Shown: positions 35,978-45,707, counted from the stretch's first letter. The stretch is 64,000 nt of DNA from Bacteroides caecimuris (GCF_001688725.2 NZ_CP015401.2:2914001-2978000), one strand, 5' to 3'. The notes: a model not told the origin generated them from the sequence alone. Made by a program: numbers and translations.

Positions 35978-38900
35978 ATGACTAAACAGAAGAAATTCAT
36001 CACTTGTGATGGTAACCAGGCTGCAGCACATATCTCGTATATGTTCTCTGAAGTAGCAGCTATCTACCCCATCACTCCTTCTTCGACTATGGCTGAGTAC
36101 GTAGACGAATGGTCTGCCGCAGGACGTAAGAACATCTTCGGCGAAACAGTATTGGTACAGGAGATGCAATCTGAAGGTGGTGCTGCCGGTGCAGTTCACG
36201 GTTCTCTTCAGGCGGGTGCGTTGACTACTACTTACACTGCTTCCCAGGGTCTTCTCCTGATGATCCCTAATATGTACAAAATTGCCGGTGAGTTCTTGCC
36301 TTGCGTATTCCATGTATCTGCTCGTACATTGGCTTCTCACGCATTGTGTATCTTCGGTGACCACCAAGACGTAATGTCAGCTCGTCAGACTGGCTTTGCG
36401 ATGTTGGCTGAAGGCTCTGTACAGGAAGTTATGGATTTGGCTGGTGTTGCCCACTTGGCTACCATCAAATCTCGCGTTCCGTTCATGAACTTCTTCGATG
36501 GTTTCCGCACATCTCACGAAATCCAGAAGATCGAAATGTTGGAAAATGATGATCTTGCTCCGCTAATCGACCAGGAAGCTTTGGCTGAATTCCGTGCCCG
36601 CGCACTGAACCCGATGAAACCGGTAGCTCGTGGTATGGCTGAAAATCCTGACCATTTCTTCCAACATCGTGAATCATGCAACAACTACTATGAAGCAGTT
36701 CCTGCTATCGTAGAAGAATACATGAATGAAATTTCTAAAATCACAGGTCGTAAATACGGTTTGTTCGATTACTATGGTGCAGAAGATGCAGAACGCGTAA
36801 TTATCGCTATGGGTTCTGTAACAGAAGCTGCCCGCGAAGCTATCGACTACCTGGTAGCAAACGGCGAAAAAGTGGGTATGGTTGCCGTACACCTGTATCG
36901 TCCGTTCTCTGCTAAACACTTCCTGGCTGCTGTACCTAAGACTGCTAAAACTATCGCAGTTCTTGACCGTACTAAAGAACCGGGTGCTAACGGCGAACCT
37001 CTTTACCTTGACGTTAAAGACTGCTTCTACGGTGCAGAAAATGCTCCGGTTATCGTTGGCGGCCGCTACGGTTTGGGTTCAAAAGATACTACTCCTGCTC
37101 AAATCCTTTCAGTATTCGAAAACTTGGCTATGCCAATGCCGAAGAACCACTTCACTATCGGTATCGTAGACGACGTTACTTTCACTTCTCTTCCTCAAAA
37201 AGAAGAAATCGCTTTAGGCGGCGAAGGTATGTTCGAAGCTAAATTCTACGGTTTAGGTGCTGACGGTACAGTAGGTGCTAACAAGAACTCTGTAAAGATT
37301 ATCGGTGACAACACTGACAAACACTGCCAGGCTTACTTCTCTTACGACTCTAAGAAGTCAGGTGGTTTCACTTGTTCTCACTTGCGTTTCGGTGATACTC
37401 CGATCCGTTCTACTTACTTGGTAAATACTCCGAATTTCGTTGCTTGTCACGTTCAGGCTTACCTGCACATGTACGATGTAACTCGCGGTTTGCGTAAGAA
37501 CGGTTCTTTCTTGCTGAACACAATCTGGGAAGGTGAAGAACTGGCTAAGAACCTGCCTAACAAGGTTAAGAAATATTTTGCACAGAACAACATTTCCGTA
37601 TATTATATCAACGCAACTCAGATTGCACAGGAAATCGGTTTGGGCAACCGTACCAACACGATCCTTCAATCTGCATTCTTCCGTATCACAGGCGTTATTC
37701 CTGTAGAACAAGCTGTTGAGCAGATGAAGAAATTCATCGTTAAGTCTTACGGCAAGAAGGGTGAAGACGTTGTCAACAAGAACTATGCTGCCGTTGACCG
37801 TGGTGGTGAATACAAGACTTTGGCTGTTGATCCTGCTTGGGCTAACCTGCCGGATGACACAAAAGCTGAAAACAACGATCCTGCATTCATCAACGAAGTA
37901 GTTCGTCCTATCAATGCACAGGATGGTGACCTGCTGCCTGTATCTGCATTCAAAGGTATCGAAGACGGTACTTGGCATCAAGGAACTGCTAAATATGAAA
38001 AACGTGGTGTAGCAGCATTTGTTCCCGAATGGAATCCGGAAAACTGTATCCAGTGTAACAAGTGTGCGTACGTTTGTCCTCACGCTGCTATCCGTCCGTT
38101 CGTGCTTGATGCAGAAGAACAGAAGGGTGCTCAGTTCACACAATTGAAAGCAGTAGGTAAAGCATTCGACGGCATGACTTTCCGTATGCAAGTAGACGTG
38201 CTTGACTGCTTGGGTTGCGGTAACTGTGCCGACATCTGTCCGGGTAATCCGAAGAAGGGTGGCAAGGCATTGACCATGAAACACCTCGAAAGCCAATTGG
38301 CTGAAGCTGCCAACTGGACTTACTGCGTAGACAACGTGAAGACTAAACAACATCTTGTTGACATCAAGGCTAACGTGAAGAACTCACAGTTCGCGACTCC
38401 ATTGTTCGAGTTCTCAGGTGCTTGCTCAGGTTGTGGTGAAACTCCGTACGTGAAACTGATTTCTCAGTTGTTCGGTGACCGTGAAATGGTTGCTAACGCT
38501 ACCGGATGTTCTTCTATCTACTCCGGCTCTGTTCCTTCTACTCCTTACACTAAGAACGAAAACGGTCATGGTCCTGCTTGGGCTAACTCACTGTTCGAGG
38601 ACTTCTGTGAATTCGGTTTGGGTATGGAATTGGCTAACGAGAAGATGCGTGCCCGTATCGTGAAAGTGATGAACGAGGCTATTGCTGCCGAGTGTACTCC
38701 TGCTGAAGTGAAAGAATTGTTCACCGAATGGATGAACAATATGCTGGATGCAGAAAAGACTAAGGAATTGGCAGCTAAAATTATTCCGGTTGTTGAAGCT
38801 AACAAGGATAAATGTAACCACTGCAAACAAATCGCTGAACTGCAACAATATCTTGTTAAACGCAGCCAGTGGATTATCGGTGGTGACGGTGCTTCTTACG

Positions 38901-39529
38901 ATATCGGTTACGGTGGCCTTGACCATGTAATCGCTTCCGGTAAGGACGTTAATATCCTTGTTCTGGATACTGAGGTTTACTCTAACACAGGTGGTCAGTC
39001 TTCTAAGGCTACTCCGGTAGGTGCTATCGCCAAGTTCGCTGCTGCCGGTAAGCGCGTACGTAAGAAAGACCTCGGTCTGATGGCTACTACTTACGGTTAT
39101 GTATATGTTGCACAGATTGCTATGGGTGCTGACCATGCTCAAACGCTGAAAGCTCTCCGCGAAGCAGAAGCATATCCCGGACCATCTTTGATTATCGCTT
39201 ACGCTCCGTGTATCAACCACGGTCTGAAAGCTGGTATGGGTAAGAGCCAAGAAGAAGAAGAAAAGGCTGTAGCATGCGGTTACTGGCACTTGTGGCGTTA
39301 CAACCCGGCTTTGGAAGCTGAAGGCAAGAATCCGTTCCAGTTGGATAGCAAAGAACCGAACTGGGCTGATTTCCAAGGTTTCTTGAAGGGTGAAGTTCGT
39401 TACGCTTCTGTAATGAAACAATATCCTGCTGAAGCTGAAGAGTTGTTCAAAGCTGCTGAAGAGAACGCTAAATGGCGTTACAACAGCTACAAACGTCTGG
39501 CTAAAGAAAACTGGGGTGTTGCCGAATAA
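35978..39529 (+). CDS. nifJ: Pyruvate:ferredoxin (flavodoxin) oxidoreductase
   Basis: Oxidises pyruvate to acetyl-CoA and CO2 with reduction of ferredoxin, the central fermentative step in Bacteroides. Single chain of 1183 residues. Domains in order: pyruvate-binding domain I (GNQAAAHISYMFSEVAAIYP), domain II, gamma domain, a two-cluster ferredoxin domain with CIQCNKCAYVCP and CLGCGNCADICPG, and a TPP domain with CSGCGETPYVKL, GDGASYDIGYGGLDHV and LDTEVYSNTGGQSSKATP. Codon use is strikingly uniform (GCT, GGT, AAC, ATC), as expected of a very highly expressed gene. Confidence 0.97.
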   Translation: MTKQKKFITCDGNQAAAHISYMFSEVAAIYPITPSSTMAEYVDEWSAAGRKNIFGETVLVQEMQSEGGAAGAVHGSLQAGALTTTYTASQGLLLMIPNMYKIAGEFLPCVFHVSARTLASHALCIFGDHQDVMSARQTGFAMLAEGSVQEVMDLAGVAHLATIKSRVPFMNFFDGFRTSHEIQKIEMLENDDLAPLIDQEALAEFRARALNPMKPVARGMAENPDHFFQHRESCNNYYEAVPAIVEEYMNEISKITGRKYGLFDYYGAEDAERVIIAMGSVTEAAREAIDYLVANGEKVGMVAVHLYRPFSAKHFLAAVPKTAKTIAVLDRTKEPGANGEPLYLDVKDCFYGAENAPVIVGGRYGLGSKDTTPAQILSVFENLAMPMPKNHFTIGIVDDVTFTSLPQKEEIALGGEGMFEAKFYGLGADGTVGANKNSVKIIGDNTDKHCQAYFSYDSKKSGGFTCSHLRFGDTPIRSTYLVNTPNFVACHVQAYLHMYDVTRGLRKNGSFLLNTIWEGEELAKNLPNKVKKYFAQNNISVYYINATQIAQEIGLGNRTNTILQSAFFRITGVIPVEQAVEQMKKFIVKSYGKKGEDVVNKNYAAVDRGGEYKTLAVDPAWANLPDDTKAENNDPAFINEVVRPINAQDGDLLPVSAFKGIEDGTWHQGTAKYEKRGVAAFVPEWNPENCIQCNKCAYVCPHAAIRPFVLDAEEQKGAQFTQLKAVGKAFDGMTFRMQVDVLDCLGCGNCADICPGNPKKGGKALTMKHLESQLAEAANWTYCVDNVKTKQHLVDIKANVKNSQFATPLFEFSGACSGCGETPYVKLISQLFGDREMVANATGCSSIYSGSVPSTPYTKNENGHGPAWANSLFEDFCEFGLGMELANEKMRARIVKVMNEAIAAECTPAEVKELFTEWMNNMLDAEKTKELAAKIIPVVEANKDKCNHCKQIAELQQYLVKRSQWIIGGDGASYDIGYGGLDHVIASGKDVNILVLDTEVYSNTGGQSSKATPVGAIAKFAAAGKRVRKKDLGLMATTYGYVYVAQIAMGADHAQTLKALREAEAYPGPSLIIAYAPCINHGLKAGMGKSQEEEEKAVACGYWHLWRYNPALEAEGKNPFQLDSKEPNWADFQGFLKGEVRYASVMKQYPAEAEELFKAAEENAKWRYNSYKRLAKENWGVAE

Positions 39530-39560
39530 TCGGTTGCCACACTGTTGACAGATAAATAAT

Positions 39561-39612
39561 CAAGTAGGAGGAAAACGAAGTTATTGTTTTCCTCCTACTT
39601 TTGTTTTTTTTA
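39561..39612 (+). terminator. nifJ terminator
   Basis: 15-bp stem AAGTAGGAGGAAAAC / GTTTTCCTCCTACTT followed by TTGTTTTTTTT, the strongest terminator in the window. Confidence 0.93.
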
Positions 39613-39679
39613 CCCACCAAACTACTGAATATCACGGCTCTTTCATTTAACTTTGATGCTATAATGCACCACTGTTTAA

Positions 39680-40006
39680 TCACACTGTGCCCCAGAAAAA
39701 GACCACTCCGTATGGAGCCGAAAGAGATTCACAGCCATAGGATATGCAACGCAAACACTTACGCCTGCATATGGAAATGAGTTAAAAAGTGACTTTGGAG
39801 TAGCCCTTACCAGTGGACGTGCTGTCTATTTGCACAAAAAGCCATTATTCGGTAAACTCAAGTTTGCATTTAATTGGGGCTCGGATATCAGCTATACCAA
39901 GTATAAGAACTACAAAGAAGAGTATAACTACAGTGCTGCTGACGAAATGGAAATCCAAGACTACGGTTTGCATCAATGTGACAATACCCGTTCAATGGCG
40001 GGCTGA
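39680..40006 (+). pseudogene. Fragment of an outer-membrane beta-barrel gene
   Basis: A plus-strand frame of 108 codons with no start reads FTAIGYATQTLTPAYGNELK, then SDFGVALTSGRAVYLHKKPL and FGKLKFAFNWGSDISYTKYK. These are alternating strands like those of a common small Bacteroides outer-membrane barrel, of which only an inner piece is left. Near the end the frame shifts; a neighbouring frame reads QYPFNGGLKFYPF. Both the signal peptide and the C-terminal strands are missing. It lies directly against the stop of the fructan regulator. Confidence 0.65.
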
Positions 40007-40010
40007 AGTT

Positions 40011-42842
40011 TTATCCTTTTCTTTTCAACAAATCCGTCGGGCTCTCGCCAAACTGTTCCTTATAGCATTTGGCAAAATAAGAAGGTGAACTGAAACCGAC
40101 TTCATAACCAATTTCGGCTACCGTCATATCCGACGAAGCGAGCAGAGACGCAGCTCTCTTCAGACGGGCAATACGGAGCAATTCATTAGGAGAATAATTA
40201 GTCAAGGATTTTATCTTCCGATAAAGCTGCACACGGCTCAAGCCCATTTCTTTGCCCAAATCTTCTACATTCAAACCGGAATCTCCCATCTTTGCGTCAA
40301 TCAAGGCTTTGAACTTTTCTACAAAATCCTTGTCCATATCGCAGACATCTTCTTTGGCCAATGCCTGTCCGCCACCAAAGAATTGTTTCAGGCGACGATG
40401 CGAATCTATGAGGTTGCGGACACGCGCCAGCAACAATTGCGAACTGAAAGGCTTGGAAATGTAAGAGTCCGCACCACCATCATAACCTTGAATCTTCTGT
40501 TCATCCAAAGAACAGGCAGTCAAGAGGATAACGGGAATATGGCATGTTTGCAGTTCGCTTTTCAGACGACGGCAACATTCAATACCATCAATGCCCGGCA
40601 TCATCACGTCAGAGATGATCAAATCCGGAACATATTTCATAGCCTTGCGGATACCTTCCGAACCGTCCGCCGCTTCAATGACAGTATAGTCTGTATGAAG
40701 TAGTCCATGAACATATGAACGAATATCCACATTATCATCAATGATAAGTACGGAAGGTTTGGAAGAATCATAGTTCTTTTCCAGTTCCTCTTCCTCAATG
40801 GGCAAAGCATCGTTCAAGGAAGAAGCTTCGGAAACAGAAGATACCGGAGATTCTTCCAAAGAAGAGGTCTCGCAAGCACAAGTCCGTACCGGCAAATCGA
40901 CGGTGAAGACGGTGCCTTGCTTTTCGTCACTTTCCACTGATATAGTCCCACCATGCAGCTCGACGAAAGCCTTTACCAAAGCCAGCCCTATCCCCGAACC
41001 GGCATGGTGCATATCAATTTTATAGAAACGGTCAAAAATATTACGGATATGTTCGGCTGAAATCATCGAACCGGTGTTGGATACGGTAAAATGAATCCAT
41101 CGGTCATCCTCTTTTGTCAAGGCAGACAAACGGACGGTAACTTTACCATTCTCCGGCGTAAACTTGAAGGCATTGGAGAGAAGATTAAAATAAATGCGTT
41201 CCAACTTCTCTACATCTGCCAAGGTATGGTAGTCCGTATCCGGCATATTGTCAAAAGAAAAATGAATATGCTTTTTGCGGGCTGCCGCCAGGAAAGATTC
41301 GTTCCAACCTTTGAAAGAGGAAAGAATATCAACCGGAACGGGGGTATATTCCATCTTCCCGTTTTCGTATTTACGGAAATCCAATATCTGATTGACCAAA
41401 CGCAAGAGGATATTCACGTTTCGTTGCACCAACAGTAGCATCCGGTGTTGGTCGTCACTCAACGTCTTATCAGCCAACAGATGCTCCACAGGGTCGGCCA
41501 CCAAAGTTAAGGGAGTTCGGAAATCATGAGAGATGTTCGTAAAGAAAACAAGTTTGGCGTGGGTGGCCTCTTCCAGCTGATGAGAAAGCTGTATTAACTG
41601 GTCACGCTGTTCTGCCAGTTTGTCGCGCTGTTGTTCCAATTGGTCGCGCTGCTCTTCCAACTTATCCCGTTGCTCTTCCAACTGCCTTTTCTGTTCGGAG
41701 AGCTCTCTATTCAAACGATTTTTAGAACGCAGCGAGTTGTAGACAACTACCAATAATCCTGCCACCAGCAAGAGAATAACCAAACCGCCATACATCACCA
41801 CTTGTTGTGTAGCCACACGTGACAAATATCCATCGATACGTCCGTTCAGTGTTTCTATCTTTTCGTCCAGTTCCGAGATGTGAGCAGTCTGAAGTTGCAT
41901 GACATGTGCGTTAGTCCGGTCTACTACCGCTGTATTCATTATGGTTTCACGCGGGTAAGGTTTTGCTTCGAGAATATTCATTGCCAGTTGCAGTACTTTA
42001 TCACCGTTAGTCGGATAAATAAAGGTAGCGTTCAATACACTGTCAAGCACAAGCTCCAGTCCGTTTCCTTTGCCCGGCAAGGCATCGATACCGACAAATA
42101 TCATTTCTTTCTCCCGCCCCGCCTTTCTGGCAGCCTGATAAGCTCCGGGAGCTATGCGGTCATTATGCGCATATACGGCATCAATCTTCGGATGGCAACG
42201 GAGTATGCTATCCATTGCTACTTCCGCCGGTTCGCGCTCCCAGGCTGCATCCGCTTTATCAATCAGCTTTATATCAGGAAAGTTACTGATAGCCGCCATA
42301 AATCCCTGATGACGTTCCATTGCAGGAGTCGATCCACTCAGTCCGGTAAGCTCCACCACATTTCCTTTTCCTTTCAGAGTGGATGCCATGTAATTTCCTA
42401 CTGCGCGGCCTATTTCATAATTATCAGCACTGATATATGCAGTATATTTATCAGAAAGAATCTTCCGGTCGACCAAGATAACAGGGATTCCCTTTTGGTA
42501 AGCCTCTTCCACAATCGGAGTCATCGGGGCCGCTTCATTGGCAGAGATAATCAGCAAATCGACACCTTTATCTATGAAATAACGGACATCTTCCGCCTGC
42601 TGACGGTTATCATCGCCCGCCGACCGTATCTCTACCGACACTCCGTCATAAAACATGGCTTCACGGAGAATCTCATCATTCATCTTATGCCGCCAGGAAT
42701 CATCACTACACTGAGCCACCCCAATACGGAAACGGGGGGCATCCTGCCGACAGGCAGTCATGCCGATAAGACAAAACAATATCACTATCCACTGCGTGTA
42801 TTTCATCGGTTTAATCGTTTTAAATACTTTCATCGTTTTCAT
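40011..42842 (-). CDS. Hybrid two-component regulator with periplasmic sugar-binding sensor (fructan locus)
   Basis: One-protein sensor kinase and transcription activator of 943 residues. In order: signal/lipobox-like start (IGMTAC, C31); type I periplasmic-binding-protein sensor about 36-320 (FRIGVAQCSDDSW, ADNYEIGRAVGNYM, YAHNDRIAPGAY); membrane helix 349-368; coiled coil 376-425; HisKA with H439 in NISHDFRTPLT; HATPase with NLLSNAFKFTP and GSGIGLALVK; receiver domain SVLIIDDNVDI...IISDVMMPG; and an AraC DNA-binding domain ending near ESPTDLLKRKG. This architecture matches the fructose-sensing regulator BT1754 of B. thetaiotaomicron, which binds fructose directly. Two possible starts exist (42842 or 42806). 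Confidence 0.92.
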   Translation of the reverse strand: MKTMKVFKTIKPMKYTQWIVILFCLIGMTACRQDAPRFRIGVAQCSDDSWRHKMNDEILREAMFYDGVSVEIRSAGDDNRQQAEDVRYFIDKGVDLLIISANEAAPMTPIVEEAYQKGIPVILVDRKILSDKYTAYISADNYEIGRAVGNYMASTLKGKGNVVELTGLSGSTPAMERHQGFMAAISNFPDIKLIDKADAAWEREPAEVAMDSILRCHPKIDAVYAHNDRIAPGAYQAARKAGREKEMIFVGIDALPGKGNGLELVLDSVLNATFIYPTNGDKVLQLAMNILEAKPYPRETIMNTAVVDRTNAHVMQLQTAHISELDEKIETLNGRIDGYLSRVATQQVVMYGGLVILLLVAGLLVVVYNSLRSKNRLNRELSEQKRQLEEQRDKLEEQRDQLEQQRDKLAEQRDQLIQLSHQLEEATHAKLVFFTNISHDFRTPLTLVADPVEHLLADKTLSDDQHRMLLLVQRNVNILLRLVNQILDFRKYENGKMEYTPVPVDILSSFKGWNESFLAAARKKHIHFSFDNMPDTDYHTLADVEKLERIYFNLLSNAFKFTPENGKVTVRLSALTKEDDRWIHFTVSNTGSMISAEHIRNIFDRFYKIDMHHAGSGIGLALVKAFVELHGGTISVESDEKQGTVFTVDLPVRTCACETSSLEESPVSSVSEASSLNDALPIEEEELEKNYDSSKPSVLIIDDNVDIRSYVHGLLHTDYTVIEAADGSEGIRKAMKYVPDLIISDVMMPGIDGIECCRRLKSELQTCHIPVILLTACSLDEQKIQGYDGGADSYISKPFSSQLLLARVRNLIDSHRRLKQFFGGGQALAKEDVCDMDKDFVEKFKALIDAKMGDSGLNVEDLGKEMGLSRVQLYRKIKSLTNYSPNELLRIARLKRAASLLASSDMTVAEIGYEVGFSSPSYFAKCYKEQFGESPTDLLKRKG
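41599..41682 (-). repeat. Four 21-bp tandem repeats encoding coiled-coil heptads
   Basis: Four in-frame 21-bp units encode heptads QRDKLEE / QRDQLEQ / QRDKLAE / QRDQLIQ between membrane helix and kinase. Unit gain or loss would keep frame and alter linker length by exactly two helical turns. Confidence 0.85.
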
Positions 42843-43042
42843 AGTACTTAGCAGATTGATTCAGAACAAAAATAAAAATAAATCTGCAAGTTAGCTAACT
42901 ATCCCCCGATTTTTCTACAAATTACTCTCTCTAAAGAAGATAAGATAACTAAAAATATTCACCGGGAAATTATTAACAAAAGTATAAGAGGTAAACAAAA
43001 CACTTAATCAATGTTATAAAACATCTCTTTTTATTTGGATTA

Positions 43043-43073
43043 TTTGCAGATTTCACAGAAGTCCGTATCTTTG
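43043..43073 (+). promoter_or_regulatory. Perfect promoter of an orphan small transcript
   Basis: TTTG at 43043-43046, 19-bp spacer, TATCTTTG at 43066-43073. It points away from the regulator gene and has no coding sequence downstream on its strand. Confidence 0.8.
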
Positions 43074-43079
43074 CACTGT

Positions 43080-43141
43080 GTTTTTCATAGTATTAGATTT
43101 AAGGTTAACAAAGGTTGGAGCAAGGCGTTGCTCCTTTTTTT
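43080..43141 (+). ncRNA. Candidate small RNA of about 60 nt
   Basis: A transcript from the promoter at 43043-43073 would run about 60 nt and end at a perfect terminator: stem GGAGCAA / TTGCTCC at 43117-43134, loop GGCG, then seven T. There is no start codon with a useful frame inside. The leader words GTGTTTTTCATAGTATTAG and TTAAGGTTAACAAAGGTTGG look familiar as a recurring Bacteroides element, but I cannot confirm this without a search. Nothing else is seen in the 42843-43260 gap. Confidence 0.65.
43117..43141 (+). terminator. Terminator of the small transcript
   Basis: 7-bp GC-rich stem with tetraloop and T7. Confidence 0.85.
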
Positions 43142-43260
43142 ATGCCTATACGCGAACACATACTACTTGAACCCTACTACGGTTATCGTATAAGCTATCA
43201 TGGCTCAGTAATAATATTGTTCTCTTAAGCACATATTTTTTACATTAAACAATCTTTTAA

Positions 43261-43815
43261 CTATTCCGAAGAATTCAGAAATACACTTTCCTGCATGTCT
43301 ATCAAGCTACAGGGTAACATCATGGAAATATAATATATTTCCTCCTCAGGTTGACGAGGAATAGAGGTCACTTCTTTCATGTTCCCATATTCTTTCAAAA
43401 AATTGTCTATTTGTTCGAATACCTCAATAGGAATATGATCCAGCTTTATTGTACAAACATACATAATATGCAGAAACCTTCCATCCAGTCCATGCCTAAT
43501 CATAATCGTGAAATCATCATCTTCTTTTGTTAACTGCATATCCTTCAGATAAGGTCCAACATAACGTTTCACTACATCACGGGGATCGACTTCTCCAACA
43601 GTTATCCTATAATAATCTCTCCAATCCTTTTCATTTTCTTTATCTACAGCACACTGGACATTACAAATACGGATACGATTATTATAATACATTTTTTCAT
43701 ACACATTATGTTCCTTTGTCTGCACATAGACAATGGTATCTTTAGCAAACAGATTTATACCTATAAATAATAGACTGAAAAATAAGATTGTTCTCATAAA
43801 CATTTTATATTTCAT
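43261..43815 (-). CDS. Secreted protein of unknown function, partner of the HExxH gene
   Basis: 184 residues with an N-terminal signal peptide (MRTILFFSLLFIGINLFAKD). The mature part is charged with no motif I recognise (DPRDVVKRYVGPYLKDMQ, IEVFEQIDNFLKEYGNM). Its ATG overlaps the stop of the upstream peptidase-like gene by one base (TAATG), so translation of the two is coupled and they likely act together; an inhibitor or chaperone role is possible but unsupported. Low-GC, rather unlike the fructan genes on both sides. Confidence 0.7.
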   Translation of the reverse strand: MKYKMFMRTILFFSLLFIGINLFAKDTIVYVQTKEHNVYEKMYYNNRIRICNVQCAVDKENEKDWRDYYRITVGEVDPRDVVKRYVGPYLKDMQLTKEDDDFTIMIRHGLDGRFLHIMYVCTIKLDHIPIEVFEQIDNFLKEYGNMKEVTSIPRQPEEEIYYISMMLPCSLIDMQESVFLNSSE

Positions 43816-45521
43816 TATTTACAATTTTCCTTTATCAATCCTAATATTTTATTTAAAACTATAGGACCATAAGATTCGTTATATTTATATCCATTAGTAA
43901 TTGAATAAGAACGGTCATAAACATAAAATAAAGAAGACCATTCTCGGAAATCCGAATCGGTTATAGATTCTGGAATCCCCTTTTTAGTTAAACGACTCAG
44001 CCAATCTTTATATATAGTTTGTTGTTTATCCCATTCTTCATGATTTTCAAGTTCATTCTTGTAAAATTCTCCACAAACTAACGGATATAGTTTACTCTGC
44101 CAATCCTCATATGTAGCCCTTTCTATTTTCCCTTTAAATTTCGAATAAAATACAATATCATCAATTAATACCCTTTCATACTCCATCATTCCACGTGAAT
44201 CCAATCCCTCATACATTCCTTGCTCTATTTGCAGTAAGTGTATCAATTCATGACTAAAGGTACGAGCACAAATATATTCCTCATCACCAAACTTCAAAAT
44301 TACTCTCACCGGATTGCCTTCACCATCCAATAATACAGAATTCCCTCCGCTTCCTTGCAAACTCGGGTCTATTTTCACCGAACTGAACTGACATTCTTTC
44401 TTCGTCAAGTAATTAAAAGCCGCCTCAATATAACAATTATGATTGATTGCTTCTTGAATTGCTTCATTTAATTGCTCCAGTTGTTTGGAAGTTAAATTCC
44501 CTTCATCATATATAATCTTTTCCACCAACGGATAAAAAGGAGGAGAAGATGTACCACTACTATTACTACCACCACCTGTAATGATTGTCCCACTACCGGA
44601 CGGAATATATCCATCAGTACCAGCAAATCGACATGTATATTGACATCTAAAACCATATTGGCGGTACTTCCAGTAGGTATTCAAAAAACGGGCCAAATTA
44701 CTCATTACCCTTCGGGCGTATTCAACATCTACAATTCTATCAAAAACAAACAATCCTTCCATACGAAAAGCAGACATATGAATACATTCTAAATATACAG
44801 GGAACCCTCCCGGCATTTCAGCACCAGATATTAAAAAGGTTTCGATTTCATTTTTCAATTCTTCAAGGTTAACAGTAGAGACAATAAGACCATTATGAGT
44901 CCAACTACTCAAACCCGTATATGTATAATCCATCTCCACTCCCATGCTATCACCATATCCATAACCAGACACTGTACCATACCGTGTTTGTACCTTTCCA
45001 TTTGTTATTATTGGGAATTCCTCCAATAATATAGCAGGTGCCACTAATTCATCGTCAATGACAAGCCCTTCTTTTCTTCAGTCCTTAAAAAGTGATGAAT
45101 ACAAATATTGCTTGATAATAGGTATTTGCTCATTCAAAACAACCGCATCTATACGGAACGGCACTCCCAATATCCCATCCATTCGTTTAGTTTCCCAAGA
45201 AAAAAGTTCGTCCACAGGATAAACAATACATCCTTCTACTATATTATCTGAATTTGTATATGGCACGGAATAATACATTCCATAATCACCGGAAGCCTCC
45301 AAAACAGTATATTCATATAATGCAGTCTTATCGGAAAGTTCTCTTTCAAATCGTTCATAACTTCCTTCTTGTTCCTGCATCAATCGGATAAGTTGCAGTG
45401 CACCCACATTTTTTACTCCTTCTTCCCCCCCAAAAACATACGTCCACAGGAGAGGGAGGCGTACAAGCAGACACAACTATTATTAATAACAAGACCGAAA
45501 TCTGTAAATGTGTTCCCTCAT
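43815..45521 (-). pseudogene. Broken lipoprotein gene with HExxH peptidase-like motif
   Basis: Reads as one gene of about 567 codons with three lesions. The promoter at 45548-45578 points to the ATG at 45521 (MREHIYRFRS). A frame change is then needed to enter the lipoprotein signal LLLIIVVSACTPPSPVDVC, and another at a G7 tract (45425-45431) to enter EEGVKNVGALQLIRLMQEQE. That frame runs to an in-frame TGA at 45078-45080 and continues beyond it (RKEGLVIDDELVAPAILLEE) to the stop at 43815. A Ser/Gly linker (GGGSNSSGTSS) precedes the C-terminal half with FSHELIHLLQIEQG, an HExxH zinc-site motif. If intact it would be a surface or periplasmic metallopeptidase-like lipoprotein. The part downstream of the TGA could still be made from a GTG at 45044. 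Confidence 0.7.
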
Positions 45522-45547
45522 ATCAAGCAAAGACTTATATTATTTTA

Positions 45548-45578
45548 CAAAGATATGTTTTCTCTGTTCAGAACCAAA
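45548..45578 (-). promoter_or_regulatory. Perfect promoter of the HExxH lipoprotein gene
   Basis: Minus strand: TTTG at 45578-45575, 19-bp spacer, TATCTTTG at 45555-45548. The ATG at 45521 follows about 27 bp later. It makes the cassette a separate transcription unit within the fructan locus. Confidence 0.8.
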
Positions 45579-45624
45579 TAAAAAATAAGTTTTAACAAAT
45601 GAACGGACAAATTACTCTATTAAT

Positions 45625-45672
45625 ACAAAAAATTCCACAGTACAAATGTCATTACGGCAAATATACTGTGAA
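45625..45672 (-). terminator. Terminator after the fructokinase gene
   Basis: Minus-strand stem CACAGTA / TACTGTG (extended by one mismatch) with a 21-nt loop, then AATTTTTTG. It separates the fructan operon from the cassette promoter. Confidence 0.5.
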
Positions 45673-45707
45673 ATACTTATTATATCTTTACTCTAACAAA
45701 CGAACGA

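Noticed and set aside
37358..38353. 331-codon minus-strand open frame inside nifJ
   Set aside because: Arises from the biased codon use of nifJ; protein is low-complexity F/V/T/S-rich without domain.
41880..42851. 323-codon plus-strand frame opposite the fructan regulator
   Set aside because: Antisense of the sensor domain, rich in R/H/I/Y, no start context or domain.
45078..45080. TGA as a selenocysteine codon
   Set aside because: No SECIS-like hairpin directly after it, other lesions occur in the same gene, and the context is not a known selenoprotein.
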